Positions 1 to 5,616 of a stretch of DNA of 12,891 nucleotides are shown piece by piece; within the stretch, counting starts at the first letter, position 1; every line of letters starts with the position of its first letter. The DNA is from an uncultured bacterium (lineage in GTDB: Bacteria; Cyanobacteriota; Vampirovibrionia; Gastranaerophilales; Gastranaerophilaceae). The position numbers and the translations under genes are program-made. Below the pieces are notes generated by a model. It did not search any database, was not told where the DNA came from, and was given only the letters and a program-made list of their open reading frames with translations. The stretch spans positions 1 through 12,891 of the forward strand of contig OMVC01000193.1 of assembly GCA_900314375.1 (NCBI GenBank), given 5' to 3'.

Positions 1-28
1 TTGGGGGCTATTTTTTTATGTCTTTATA

Positions 29-37
29 TGGTATAAA
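29..37 (+). promoter_or_regulatory. Extended -10 promoter candidate for the gshB-like gene
   Basis: TG-G-TATAAA lies at 29-37 (TG at 29-30, hexamer at 32-37), followed by a GGGGAG ribosome site at 48-53, nine bases before the ATG at 63. No good -35 is visible; only a T-run at 11-17 sits at the right distance. That run follows GGGGG and could equally be the tail of a terminator that begins outside the window. This is motif reading only; in AT-rich DNA such matches occur by chance. Confidence 0.4.
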
Positions 38-62
38 TAGAATAAATGGGGAGTAAATTTTT

Positions 63-1028
63 ATGAAAGTTTTATTTATAATCGACAGAATTGAATTAAA
101 ATATTTTGAATTTAACAATTTGGTTACAAATTTTTGGATTATAAAAAGTTTATTGGAACGCGGATGTGAAGTTTCAATAGCAACAATTGATATGCTAAAG
201 TTAAAATCCTCAAAAGCTTACGTCCATTGTTATTCTTCATACTTAAAAGACGGGAATATTTTCTATGATAAAGATTCGCAAAAAGAATCCGCTATTGAAA
301 ACTTTCAATTGGTAATGTTCAGACCGGATCCTCCGGTTGATTTGGATTATATCAATGCTACATATATTTTCGATTTTGTCGACAGAAGCAAAACTTTTAT
401 AATGAATGATACGACTGCAGTTCGGAATTTTAACGAAAAGCTGCATTCTGTTATGTTTAATGATTTAATGCCTGAAAATATTGTAACATCATCTTTTAAC
501 GATATTCTTGAATTTTTAAATGAAAACAGTGAAATCATTTTAAAGCCGTTAAATCAATGTTTTGGCGGTGGAGTAATGTATTTACAAAAAGGTGATAAAA
601 ATACTGCGGTAATAATTAATCAAATGACCCAAAACGGCTCAAAAGCGGTTATGGTACAAAAATATATTGATAAAGCAATTTACGGCGATAAGAGAGTTTT
701 ATTTTTAGGCGATAAGATTTTGCCTTATTGTGTTCAAAAAGTTCCGTCAAATAATGATTTCAAATTCTGCGAACACAATGATTCTAATATTCATAAAGCT
801 GTATTATCAGATAGTGAATATGAATCATTTAAACCTGTTGCTCAAAAATTAAATTCAATGGGAATATACATGGCAGGTTTGGATGTTATCGACGGCAAAA
901 TTATTGAAATAAACGTTACAAGCCCTTGCTATTTCATAAAAGAAATCAACGGTCATTTCGGATGCCATATTGAAAATGATATAACGGATTTCATATTGTC
1001 AAAAGTAACTCAAAACGTAATTGTTTAA
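63..1028 (+). CDS. gshB: Glutathione synthetase-like ATP-grasp ligase
   Basis: The 321-residue length matches prokaryotic GshB, the cytosolic ATP-grasp ligase that adds glycine to gamma-glutamylcysteine. Family motifs run in order: FRPDPP (86-91), ATYIFDFVDR (99-108), NEKL (124-127), LKPL before the glycine-rich ATP loop (160-170, ending GGG), GDKR (208-211), PYC (221-223), GLDVI (272-276) and EINVTSP (282-288). The ATG has GGGGAG nine bases upstream. The odd part is the flexible active-site loop after PYC. In E. coli, as I recall it, this stretch has the pattern R-x-N-x4-GG; here a stretch of equal length (229-247) carries none of these and instead has Cys236, His238 and His244. The family call is secure, but the exact substrate is less so: glutathione, or another gamma-glutamyl or amino-acid-ligated thiol. 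The gene ends against the stop codon of the convergent gene, with no terminator between. Confidence 0.85.
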   Translation: MKVLFIIDRIELKYFEFNNLVTNFWIIKSLLERGCEVSIATIDMLKLKSSKAYVHCYSSYLKDGNIFYDKDSQKESAIENFQLVMFRPDPPVDLDYINATYIFDFVDRSKTFIMNDTTAVRNFNEKLHSVMFNDLMPENIVTSSFNDILEFLNENSEIILKPLNQCFGGGVMYLQKGDKNTAVIINQMTQNGSKAVMVQKYIDKAIYGDKRVLFLGDKILPYCVQKVPSNNDFKFCEHNDSNIHKAVLSDSEYESFKPVAQKLNSMGIYMAGLDVIDGKIIEINVTSPCYFIKEINGHFGCHIENDITDFILSKVTQNVIV

Positions 1029-1316
1029 TTACTTTGCAAAATAAATAATGACAGCAAGAATACAAACTCCGATACCGAGACCTAAAACAGCTTTTTCTAA
1101 AGAAACACCAGCGCCAATAGTATGCTTCAAGCCGTCTTTATTTAATTGTTTAGCAATAAGATAATTTATTATCGTTGCTATAATATTACCTATTACAAGA
1201 AATAATACCGTATCAAATTTTGTTGCACTTTCCGGAATTAATCTTGAAACAACAAACATTATTCCAATGTATAAAAACAAGCATAATATCAGACCAAATC
1301 CCGTAAAAACAAGCAT
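1029..1316 (-). CDS. Small three-helix membrane protein, unknown function
   Basis: I do not recognise this 95-residue protein. It is very hydrophobic, with three probable membrane helices at about 5-26, 36-56 and 75-93, and a short polar stretch (57-74) containing KQLNKDGLKHT. No catalytic or metal-binding motif and no cleavable signal peptide are visible. It begins ten bases after the tsaD stop. Its ribosome site AAGAGGTG (1321-1328, minus strand) overlaps the tsaD TAA, so the two are very probably co-transcribed and may be translationally coupled. Its stop codon abuts the gshB-like stop from the other strand. Conserved order with tsaD in relatives would argue that it is real and linked; function is unassigned. 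Confidence 0.75.
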   Translation of the reverse strand: MLVFTGFGLILCLFLYIGIMFVVSRLIPESATKFDTVLFLVIGNIIATIINYLIAKQLNKDGLKHTIGAGVSLEKAVLGLGIGVCILAVIIYFAK

Positions 1317-1326
1317 TTTTCACCTC

Positions 1327-2382
1327 TTAAACTCTTGAAAAGACTTCAACATCCACATCATCAAAAGTATTTGTATTAAAATACGCGCAAGAAGCAACCA
1401 TAGAGGCATTATCCGTACAATATTTCATAATTGGTGCGTTTACTCTGTAACCGTCTTTTTCAAATTCGAATATTTTTTTACGAATTTCAGAGTTTGCAGC
1501 AACTCCGCCTGCAATTACGACCTGTTTATATCCACGTTCCTGAAGCGCTTTTTTTAATTTTTTAGCCAAAGTTTTAGAAACACATTCCTGAAAACTTGCA
1601 CAAACATCATTTATTTGAGTTTCTGTTAATTCATCTGTTCCGTTTTCTTCTTTTAATTTTTTGACTAGTCTTAAAACGGCAGTTTTTAATCCGCTAAAGC
1701 TGAAATTGTAACCGTCGACGCGCGATATCGGGAGTTCGTAAGCATTCGGATTACCTATTTGTGCTAATTTATCCAATTTCGGACCTCCGGGGTACGGCAA
1801 ACCTATTAACCTTGCGACTTTGTCATAAGCTTCTCCGACGGCATCATCAATAGTTTCACCTAAAATTGTTTGTTTTGAATAAGACTCGACATCAATAATT
1901 TGAGTATGCCCTCCGCTAATAAGCAGCGCCATAAATGGCGGTTTGATATCCGTATCGATATAATTAGCGCAAAGATGAGCGTTCAGGTGATTAACACCGA
2001 TAAACGGTTTGTCATGCACTAAAGCAAGTGTCTTTGCTGCGTTTAACCCGACTAACAAACACCCTACAAGCCCCGGTCCGACAGTCCCTGCAAAAGCTGT
2101 TATATCTTCAGGCTTCAATCCTGATTGTTCAAAAGCTTCTTCGACGACGATATTTATGGCTTCCATGTGTTCTCGCGCAGCGATTTCAGGAATAACGCCA
2201 CCGAATTTCTCGTGGGTTTTTATTTGGGAAGCAACAACATTTGCAACAACTTCTCTGCCGTTTTTCACAATTGCACAAGCTGTTTCATCACAGCTTGATT
2301 CAATCGCCATAATATAATTGTCATATCCCGATTCAGGACCTATCTGAACTTTTTTCCCGCTGAATAAACATTCTTTTTCCAT
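1327..2382 (-). CDS. tsaD: tRNA N6-adenosine threonylcarbamoyltransferase TsaD
   Basis: TsaD (Kae1/YgjD family) transfers threonylcarbamoyl from TC-AMP to A37 of ANN-decoding tRNAs, working with TsaB and TsaE, which are not in this window. The ASKHA-fold signatures are all present: IESSCDETA (27-35), GGVIPEIAAR (61-70), the metal ligands in HLNAH (132-136), LLISGGHTQ (153-161), GEAYDKVARLIGLPYPGGP (183-201), FSFSGLKTA (227-235), AGGVAAN (291-297) and CTDNA with the third metal-binding Asp (322-326). The protein starts about 20 residues earlier than most homologues, and no ribosome site precedes ATG 2382. Met25 (ATG at 2310) would lie too close to the ASKHA motif, so the start is unsettled although the identity is not. 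It heads a two-gene unit with the membrane protein downstream and diverges from the cation-efflux gene. Confidence 0.97.
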   Translation of the reverse strand: MEKECLFSGKKVQIGPESGYDNYIMAIESSCDETACAIVKNGREVVANVVASQIKTHEKFGGVIPEIAAREHMEAINIVVEEAFEQSGLKPEDITAFAGTVGPGLVGCLLVGLNAAKTLALVHDKPFIGVNHLNAHLCANYIDTDIKPPFMALLISGGHTQIIDVESYSKQTILGETIDDAVGEAYDKVARLIGLPYPGGPKLDKLAQIGNPNAYELPISRVDGYNFSFSGLKTAVLRLVKKLKEENGTDELTETQINDVCASFQECVSKTLAKKLKKALQERGYKQVVIAGGVAANSEIRKKIFEFEKDGYRVNAPIMKYCTDNASMVASCAYFNTNTFDDVDVEVFSRV

Positions 2383-2444
2383 AATTAAATATTACTACAA
2401 AAATTTATAAGGCTAAAGTCTTCGCATAATATTTGATTTATACC

Positions 2445-2473
2445 TTGCAAAAAATCAAGATATGATTTAGAAT
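2445..2473 (+). promoter_or_regulatory. Sigma-70-type promoter of the cation-efflux gene
   Basis: TTGCAA (2445-2450) and TAGAAT (2468-2473) are separated by exactly 17 bases. Transcription should begin near 2480, just ahead of the AGAGGA ribosome site (2481-2486) and the ATG at 2496. No inverted repeat that would serve as a metal-sensor operator is evident. Confidence 0.65.
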
Positions 2474-2495
2474 AAAGTAAAGAGGAATTGGAATT

Positions 2496-3230
2496 ATGGA
2501 TAATAAGATTTTAAGAAAACGCACAATAGCAGTTATTATTATAACATTAGCGATGATGTTTGCCGAAATATATTTTGGCATAATTACCCATTCAATGGCT
2601 CTGACAGCAGACGGATTCCATATGGGAACACACGCTGTCGCATTTATAATAACCTTAATAGTCTGCATTGTTGCTATAAAGCACGAAGATAAAACGCAAA
2701 AATTAAACGCTCTTGGCGGATACACAAGTTCTATATTATTGGGATTTACAGCATTAGGAATTATTTGGGAATCTGTTGAAAGGTTTATAAACCCGTTATC
2801 AATCTCATTTAGTGACGCCATTTTAGTTGCTGTAATAGGCTTGGTTGTAAATCTGTTATGCATTTTAATTATGGAGGGTGACAGTCATTTACATTTTCAC
2901 AACCACGAACACACCTGCGGCATCTGTTCGCACGAATCTTGTCATGAGCATAAAGAGCACAAAGAACATAACTGCCATTGTGAAGATGAGCACTGTGACT
3001 GCCATCATGAACATCATCACAATGAAAACCTTAACTATAAAGCTGCATATTTGCATATAGTGGCGGATGCGATGACATCAGTTCTTGCAATTATAGCATT
3101 GCTGCTTGGAAAATATTTTGGATGGACAATATTAGACCCGATAATAGGAATTGTCGGCGGCTATATAATCGCAAAATGGGCTTGGGAATTATTAAAATCA
3201 TCTTCAAAAATATTGCTTGATTTTGAATAA
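2496..3230 (+). CDS. dmeF: DmeF-like cation diffusion facilitator (Co/Ni/Zn efflux), lacking the C-terminal domain
   Basis: This is an inner-membrane proton-coupled divalent metal exporter of the CDF family. Six helices are expected: about 10-30, 44-62, 75-95, 106-126, 184-204 and 210-230. The metal site reads ALTADGFHMGTH in helix 2 (Asp39, His42, His46) and HIVADAMTS in helix 5 (His187, Asp191). ADG(W/F)HMGTH is the signature I associate with the DmeF branch (cobalt/nickel). The loop between helices 4 and 5 (131-175) holds 17 His and 7 Cys, an unusually Cys-rich version of the usual His loop. At 244 residues the protein stops right after LLDFE, where relatives continue into a cytoplasmic ferredoxin-like dimer domain. 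No remnant of that domain is readable downstream. A good promoter and an AGAGGA site (spacing nine) support this start. The metal is inferred. Confidence 0.88.
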   Translation: MDNKILRKRTIAVIIITLAMMFAEIYFGIITHSMALTADGFHMGTHAVAFIITLIVCIVAIKHEDKTQKLNALGGYTSSILLGFTALGIIWESVERFINPLSISFSDAILVAVIGLVVNLLCILIMEGDSHLHFHNHEHTCGICSHESCHEHKEHKEHNCHCEDEHCDCHHEHHHNENLNYKAAYLHIVADAMTSVLAIIALLLGKYFGWTILDPIIGIVGGYIIAKWAWELLKSSSKILLDFE

Positions 3231-3276
3231 AATATAAGACAACTATATATAATGTTATGGTATAAATCGTGAAACT

Positions 3277-3301
3277 TTCATGCTGTACCTGTTTTAGCAT
3301 C
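3277..3301 (+). repeat. Degenerate palindromic repeat, copy 1
   Basis: This 25-base unit has arms ATGCT (3280-3284) and AGCAT (3296-3300) around GTACCTGTTTT. It matches copy 2, read on the other strand, at 17 of 25 positions. The unit follows the pattern GTCATNCNGAACTTGTTTCNGNATC, a short intergenic palindrome that I recall being scattered in many bacterial genomes and often mis-called as coding (peptides reading MLKQVQHD). Confidence 0.6.
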
Positions 3302-3324
3302 ATTTATTTTTACGTTTATTATAA

Positions 3325-3349
3325 GATTCCGAAACAAGTTCGGAATGAC
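3325..3349 (-). repeat. Palindromic repeat, copy 2 (facing copy 1)
   Basis: A perfect 8-bp stem, ATTCCGAA (3326-3333) with TTCGGAAT (3339-3346), encloses the loop ACAAG. It lies in opposite orientation to copy 1, between the convergent efflux and XRE genes. It may help end transcription from either side, but no T-run follows the stem on either strand, so I call it a repeat rather than a terminator. Confidence 0.65.
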
Positions 3350-3395
3350 AATATAACTAAATGAGAGATGTTATTACCGTATAGCACTTTATAAG

Positions 3396-3719
3396 TTAAG
3401 CCTCTTTTGTTGCCATAATAAGCTTATAATACATTTCTAAATCTTTTCTTGTTGCACCAAGTATAATATCAACCAATTCTTGCTGCAAAGTTTGTGTAGA
3501 CTTCATATAGCCAAAATCAAATAAATCTTTTATATTAACTTGCAGGGCTTTTGCGAGCTTTTCCATATTTTCTTCTTTCGGAATTTGGCCTCCATTTTCT
3601 AATTTACATAAATTGGTTGTTTCCATCCCGATGATTTCTGCCAGCTCTGCTTGAGTTAACTTGTTTCTTTTTCGTAAATCTTTAATCCTCTGCCCTAATA
3701 ACTTACTTAATATTGCCAT
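3396..3719 (-). CDS. XRE-family helix-turn-helix regulator
   Basis: This is a 107-residue DNA-binding protein. Residues 9-67 form a Cro/CI-type HTH: RIKDLRKRNKLTQAELAEIIGM (11-32) gives helices 1-2, TTNLCKLENG (34-43) the recognition helix, and IPKEENMEKLAKALQVNIKDLF (46-67) helices 4-5. Residues 75-105 are probably helical and could mediate dimerisation; no sensor or peptidase domain is present. It diverges from the pilin-like gene across a 177-base control region containing two inverted repeats, the arrangement expected of a regulator acting on its own and the neighbouring promoter. The ribosome site is weak: AGGTG lies too far upstream and AAGAT too close. No convincing minus-strand -10 is seen. 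Repression of the pilin is inferred from operator placement. Confidence 0.9.
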   Translation of the reverse strand: MAILSKLLGQRIKDLRKRNKLTQAELAEIIGMETTNLCKLENGGQIPKEENMEKLAKALQVNIKDLFDFGYMKSTQTLQQELVDIILGATRKDLEMYYKLIMATKEA

Positions 3720-3760
3720 AATATCTTAATTTTACACCTAATCTAAAAATAAAATATGTT

Positions 3761-3799
3761 TTATCGTGCCAATTACACTTGACAAACTTGGCACGATAC
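3761..3799. promoter_or_regulatory. Operator-like inverted repeat O1
   Basis: Perfect 11-base arms TATCGTGCCAA (3762-3772) and TTGGCACGATA (3788-3798) flank a 15-base gap that contains the -35 box of the pilin promoter. The right arm, extended as TTGGCACGATAC, falls in the -35/-10 spacer. A dimer bound here would block the pilin promoter. Being centred between the two genes, it could also act on the XRE gene. The binder is inferred to be the adjacent XRE protein. Confidence 0.6.
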
Positions 3800-3807
3800 G
3801 TCATAAT
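3779..3807 (+). promoter_or_regulatory. Near-consensus sigma-70 promoter of the pilin-like gene
   Basis: TTGACA (3779-3784, 6/6) and CATAAT (3802-3807, 5/6) are 17 bases apart, the strongest promoter match in the window. Transcription would begin near 3814, giving a leader of about 83 bases before the preferred ATG at 3897. Such a strong promoter overlapped by an inverted repeat is typical of a gene held off by a repressor. Confidence 0.75.
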
Positions 3808-3834
3808 ATTAATAAAGAGTTGTTATTAATCCGC

Positions 3835-3865
3835 AAGTATTATCCAAAAACTTGGCATAATACTT
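3835..3865. promoter_or_regulatory. Operator-like inverted repeat O2, or leader RNA hairpin
   Basis: AAGTATTATCCAA (3835-3847) and TTGGCATAATACTT (3852-3865) pair as 13 bp with one bulged base across AAAC. The right arm TTGGCATAATAC matches the O1 right arm at 10 of 12 positions, starting exactly 64 bases away. Because it lies downstream of the promoter, it would also be transcribed as a hairpin ending 15 bases before the AAAGGA ribosome site (3880-3885), so a role in RNA is an open alternative. Confidence 0.55.
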
Positions 3866-3896
3866 AAGGATGAAAAAAGAAAGGATGAAAAGATTT

Positions 3897-4646
3897 ATGA
3901 AAAAAAGATTCGGCTTTACTCTTGCGGAGGTATTAATTACCTTGGGTATCATTGGTGTAGTTGCAGCGATGACTATCCCGTCATTGATACAAAACACTAA
4001 TTCAACAAGATGGACATCACAGTACAAAAAGACATTTGCAACATTAACGAATGCCGCAGAAATGGCTATTGCACAGCACGAGATGACTTTTAATCTTTAT
4101 ACAGTAGCTTGTAATGCGGCACAAGCTCGAACTGACAATTTAGAATCAAATACTGTAGCGAACAGAAGATCAAGTATTTGCGCTTTTGTAAATGCTACCT
4201 TGGCTAATGTTCGTTATATAAATACAGGAGCAAATGCCTATGTTGCTGCTAACGGTTTAACAGGCAATGCTCCAACCTGGGGAATAGCTGCCGGTCAAGC
4301 AGGAGCTCCAAATACAGCTCATGTATATGCATTACCGGACGGTTCTTGGATAGCAGTACCATCTGGTGCCACAAATACCTGCACAGTAGTTCCAGGAACT
4401 GACCCTGCTACATTAGGTGCTGAATGTCATGGTTTCATTGATGTAAATGGTGCTGCCGCACCTAATCAACCTGTAATGTGTAACAATGCAAACATCGCTG
4501 CAAATAATTCAGGTTTAGGCGCTGCTGCATTATGCAATAACTTTAGACCCAGTGATATAAGAGATATATATCCGATAGTATTCCATGATGGTACAGTATC
4601 ACCAAGTTCTACAGCTGCAAGATTTCTATTATCAAGAGCAAAATAA
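3897..4646 (+). CDS. Type IV pilin / type II pseudopilin-like protein
   Basis: This 249-residue protein has a class III signal peptide: leader MKKRFG, then FTLAEVLITLGIIGVVAAMT, with prepilin peptidase expected to cut after Gly6 and Glu at mature position 5. The hydrophobic helix (7-31) would anchor it in the membrane until assembly. The soluble part is rich in Ala, Asn and Thr, has six Cys (72, 95, 162, 177, 195, 213), LPDGSW (146-151) and IDVNGAAAPN (181-190), the DxNGxxxPN-type motif common in pseudopilins. An in-frame ATG at 3870 would add nine basic residues, but AAGG directly touches it; ATG 3897 has AAAGGA 11 bases upstream and a normal short leader. No assembly ATPase, platform protein or peptidase is adjacent, so it depends on machinery elsewhere. 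Control by the divergent XRE protein is inferred. Confidence 0.88.
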   Translation: MKKRFGFTLAEVLITLGIIGVVAAMTIPSLIQNTNSTRWTSQYKKTFATLTNAAEMAIAQHEMTFNLYTVACNAAQARTDNLESNTVANRRSSICAFVNATLANVRYINTGANAYVAANGLTGNAPTWGIAAGQAGAPNTAHVYALPDGSWIAVPSGATNTCTVVPGTDPATLGAECHGFIDVNGAAAPNQPVMCNNANIAANNSGLGAAALCNNFRPSDIRDIYPIVFHDGTVSPSSTAARFLLSRAK

Positions 4647-4791
4647 TCCTGTAGCCTGTAGGGTAACCTGTAGGGTAGACTTTAGTCTACCGCTACAACA
4701 GAAGCTTTCAAGGTTGGGAGAAACCCGACTCACAAAAACAAAAACTTAATAGTCAAGGTGACCGAATCACCGAGACATACGCTTTTTATTT
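4647..4791 (+). other. Structured, gene-free stretch after the pilin gene
   Basis: No coding potential is seen. Three hairpins lie in a row: GGTAGAC/GTCTACC (4674-4691, loop TTTA); GTTGGG/CCCGAC (4713-4729, one G-T pair, loop AGAAA); and GGTGA/TCACC (4757-4771, loop CCGAA). Ahead of them CCTGTAG is repeated at 4648, 4655 and 4667, the latter two as CCTGTAGGGTA. It could be a structured 3' UTR, a small RNA, or a dispersed repeat. I match it to no known RNA family. Confidence 0.4.
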
Positions 4792-4792
4792 T

Positions 4793-4830
4793 CGGCGGAA
4801 TTAAAATTTTAATTCCGCCGATTTCTTTTA
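4793..4830 (+). terminator. Terminator of the pilin-like gene
   Basis: A perfect 28-base palindrome (4793-4820) runs from CGGCGGAATT to AATTCCGCCG. As RNA it forms an 11-bp or longer stem followed on the plus strand by ATTTCTTTTA. The opposite strand lacks a T-run after the stem, so it is read as ending plus-strand transcription. Confidence 0.7.
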
Positions 4831-4854
4831 TTCGTTATCAAATTTAAATTCTTT

Positions 4855-4871
4855 TCTCTCCGTAGGAGAGA
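4855..4871 (-). other. Short hairpin after ndk
   Basis: TCTCTCC (4855-4861) and GGAGAGA (4865-4871) form a 7-bp stem over GTA, 15 bases past the ndk stop on the minus strand. The bases after it on that strand (AAAAGAATTT) are not a proper T-run, so it may stabilise the mRNA 3' end or be a repeat unit rather than a true terminator. Confidence 0.4.
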
Positions 4872-4886
4872 TTGGTACAACTTTAA

Positions 4887-5360
4887 TTAATCCGCATCTA
4901 AATACTCTACAACTAATTCTGACATGCATTTACGCTGATTAAATATTTCTTCCGGTTTGAAATATATAGCGATTTCTCTTTCTGCACTCTCTACAGAGTC
5001 TGAACCATGAACAACATTATATTCCATTACTTGAGCAAAATCTGCACGAATAGTTCCGACTTCAGCCTTATCAGGATCTGTAGCTCCCATCAAATGACGT
5101 ACCCCTGCAACCGCATTATAACCTTCAACCACCATAGCGACAATCGGTCCGCTTTGAATATACCTTATCAAACGAGGATAAAACGGTTTGCCTTCGTGTT
5201 CCGCATAATGAGCTTTTGCCTGCTCATCAGTAACCTGAAGCATTTTTAATGCCGTAATCTTATAACCTTTAGATTCAAATCTTTTAATAATTTCTCCGAC
5301 AATCTCTCTTTGAACTCCATCAGGTTTTATTGCAACAAAGGTTCTTTCTTCTGCACGCAT
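4887..5360 (-). CDS. ndk: Nucleoside diphosphate kinase
   Basis: Ndk is a cytosolic enzyme that balances nucleoside triphosphates by moving the gamma phosphate from ATP to NDPs through a phosphohistidine. In the 157-residue product, TFVAIKPDGVQR (7-18) is the N-terminal signature, HYAEHEGKPFY (51-61) and YIQSGP (67-72) line the nucleotide site, and NVVHGSDS (115-122) carries catalytic His118. VRHLMGATDP and GTIRADF are also standard. The length is slightly above the usual 135-150 because of a short extension after the catalytic motif. The start is ATG 5360, with AGGAG seven bases upstream; the frame extends six codons further to a TTG, but that would bury the ribosome site. It is transcribed alone from an extended -10 promoter, convergent to the pilin gene and divergent from chrA. 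Confidence 0.97.
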   Translation of the reverse strand: MRAEERTFVAIKPDGVQREIVGEIIKRFESKGYKITALKMLQVTDEQAKAHYAEHEGKPFYPRLIRYIQSGPIVAMVVEGYNAVAGVRHLMGATDPDKAEVGTIRADFAQVMEYNVVHGSDSVESAEREIAIYFKPEEIFNQRKCMSELVVEYLDAD

Positions 5361-5395
5361 AACTAATCTCCTCTTCAAAATATAATATACACCTT

Positions 5396-5425
5396 ATTAT
5401 AGCATAAATGTGTTCTTTTTACCAA
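5396..5425 (-). promoter_or_regulatory. Extended -10 promoter of ndk
   Basis: On the minus strand TTGGTA (5420-5425) is followed after 18 bases by TATAAT (5396-5401), preceded by TG with one base between. The predicted start lies about 30 bases ahead of the ndk ATG, leaving room for the AGGAG site. Confidence 0.65.
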
Positions 5426-5616
5426 ATAAACATTTTGCCGGAATTGTTAAGTTTTGTAACATAATTTTATTGATATAGCAATTATATACTTTAAAAATAC
5501 TTTATTAATATGTAAGCGATAAGCAAATAATAAATTCGAAATAAACACGAGACATAAATTATACACTACCTACTACACACTAACCTTCTACACACGAGGA
5601 ATTGAAAAAGATTCCA
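5426..5616. other. Gene-free stretch between ndk and chrA
   Basis: No reading frame of note and no tRNA-like fold is seen. The part from about 5560 has repeated CTACACAC (5573 and 5587) and a small hairpin GGAAT/ATTCC (5598-5615) just ahead of the terminator. TTGATA (5470-5475) and TAAAAA (5492-5497), 16 bases apart, form a weak plus-strand promoter candidate. It may encode a short leader or small RNA ending at the terminator. Confidence 0.3.

Noticed and set aside
2009..2317. 102-codon plus-strand frame inside tsaD
   Set aside because: It is antisense to highly conserved tsaD motifs and has no family resemblance.
2438..2863. 141-codon open frame antisense to the cation-efflux gene
   Set aside because: It is fully explained as the reverse reading of a membrane protein gene; it has no ribosome site and no recognisable domain, and it covers the promoter of the real gene.
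3091..3303. Open frame on the minus strand starting MMLKQVQHESFTIY
   Set aside because: Its first residues are the translation of repeat copy 1 (MLKQVQH peptides are a typical artefact of that palindrome), and the rest lies antisense over the 3' end of the efflux gene.
3720..3890. XRE and pilin as a toxin-antitoxin pair
   Set aside because: The genes diverge rather than share an operon, and the partner is plainly a prepilin with a class III signal, not a HigB/RelE- or HipA-type toxin.
5361..5378. Upstream TTG start for ndk (six extra codons)
   Set aside because: It would place the AGGAG ribosome site inside the coding region; ATG 5360 has ideal spacing and the normal family N-terminus.
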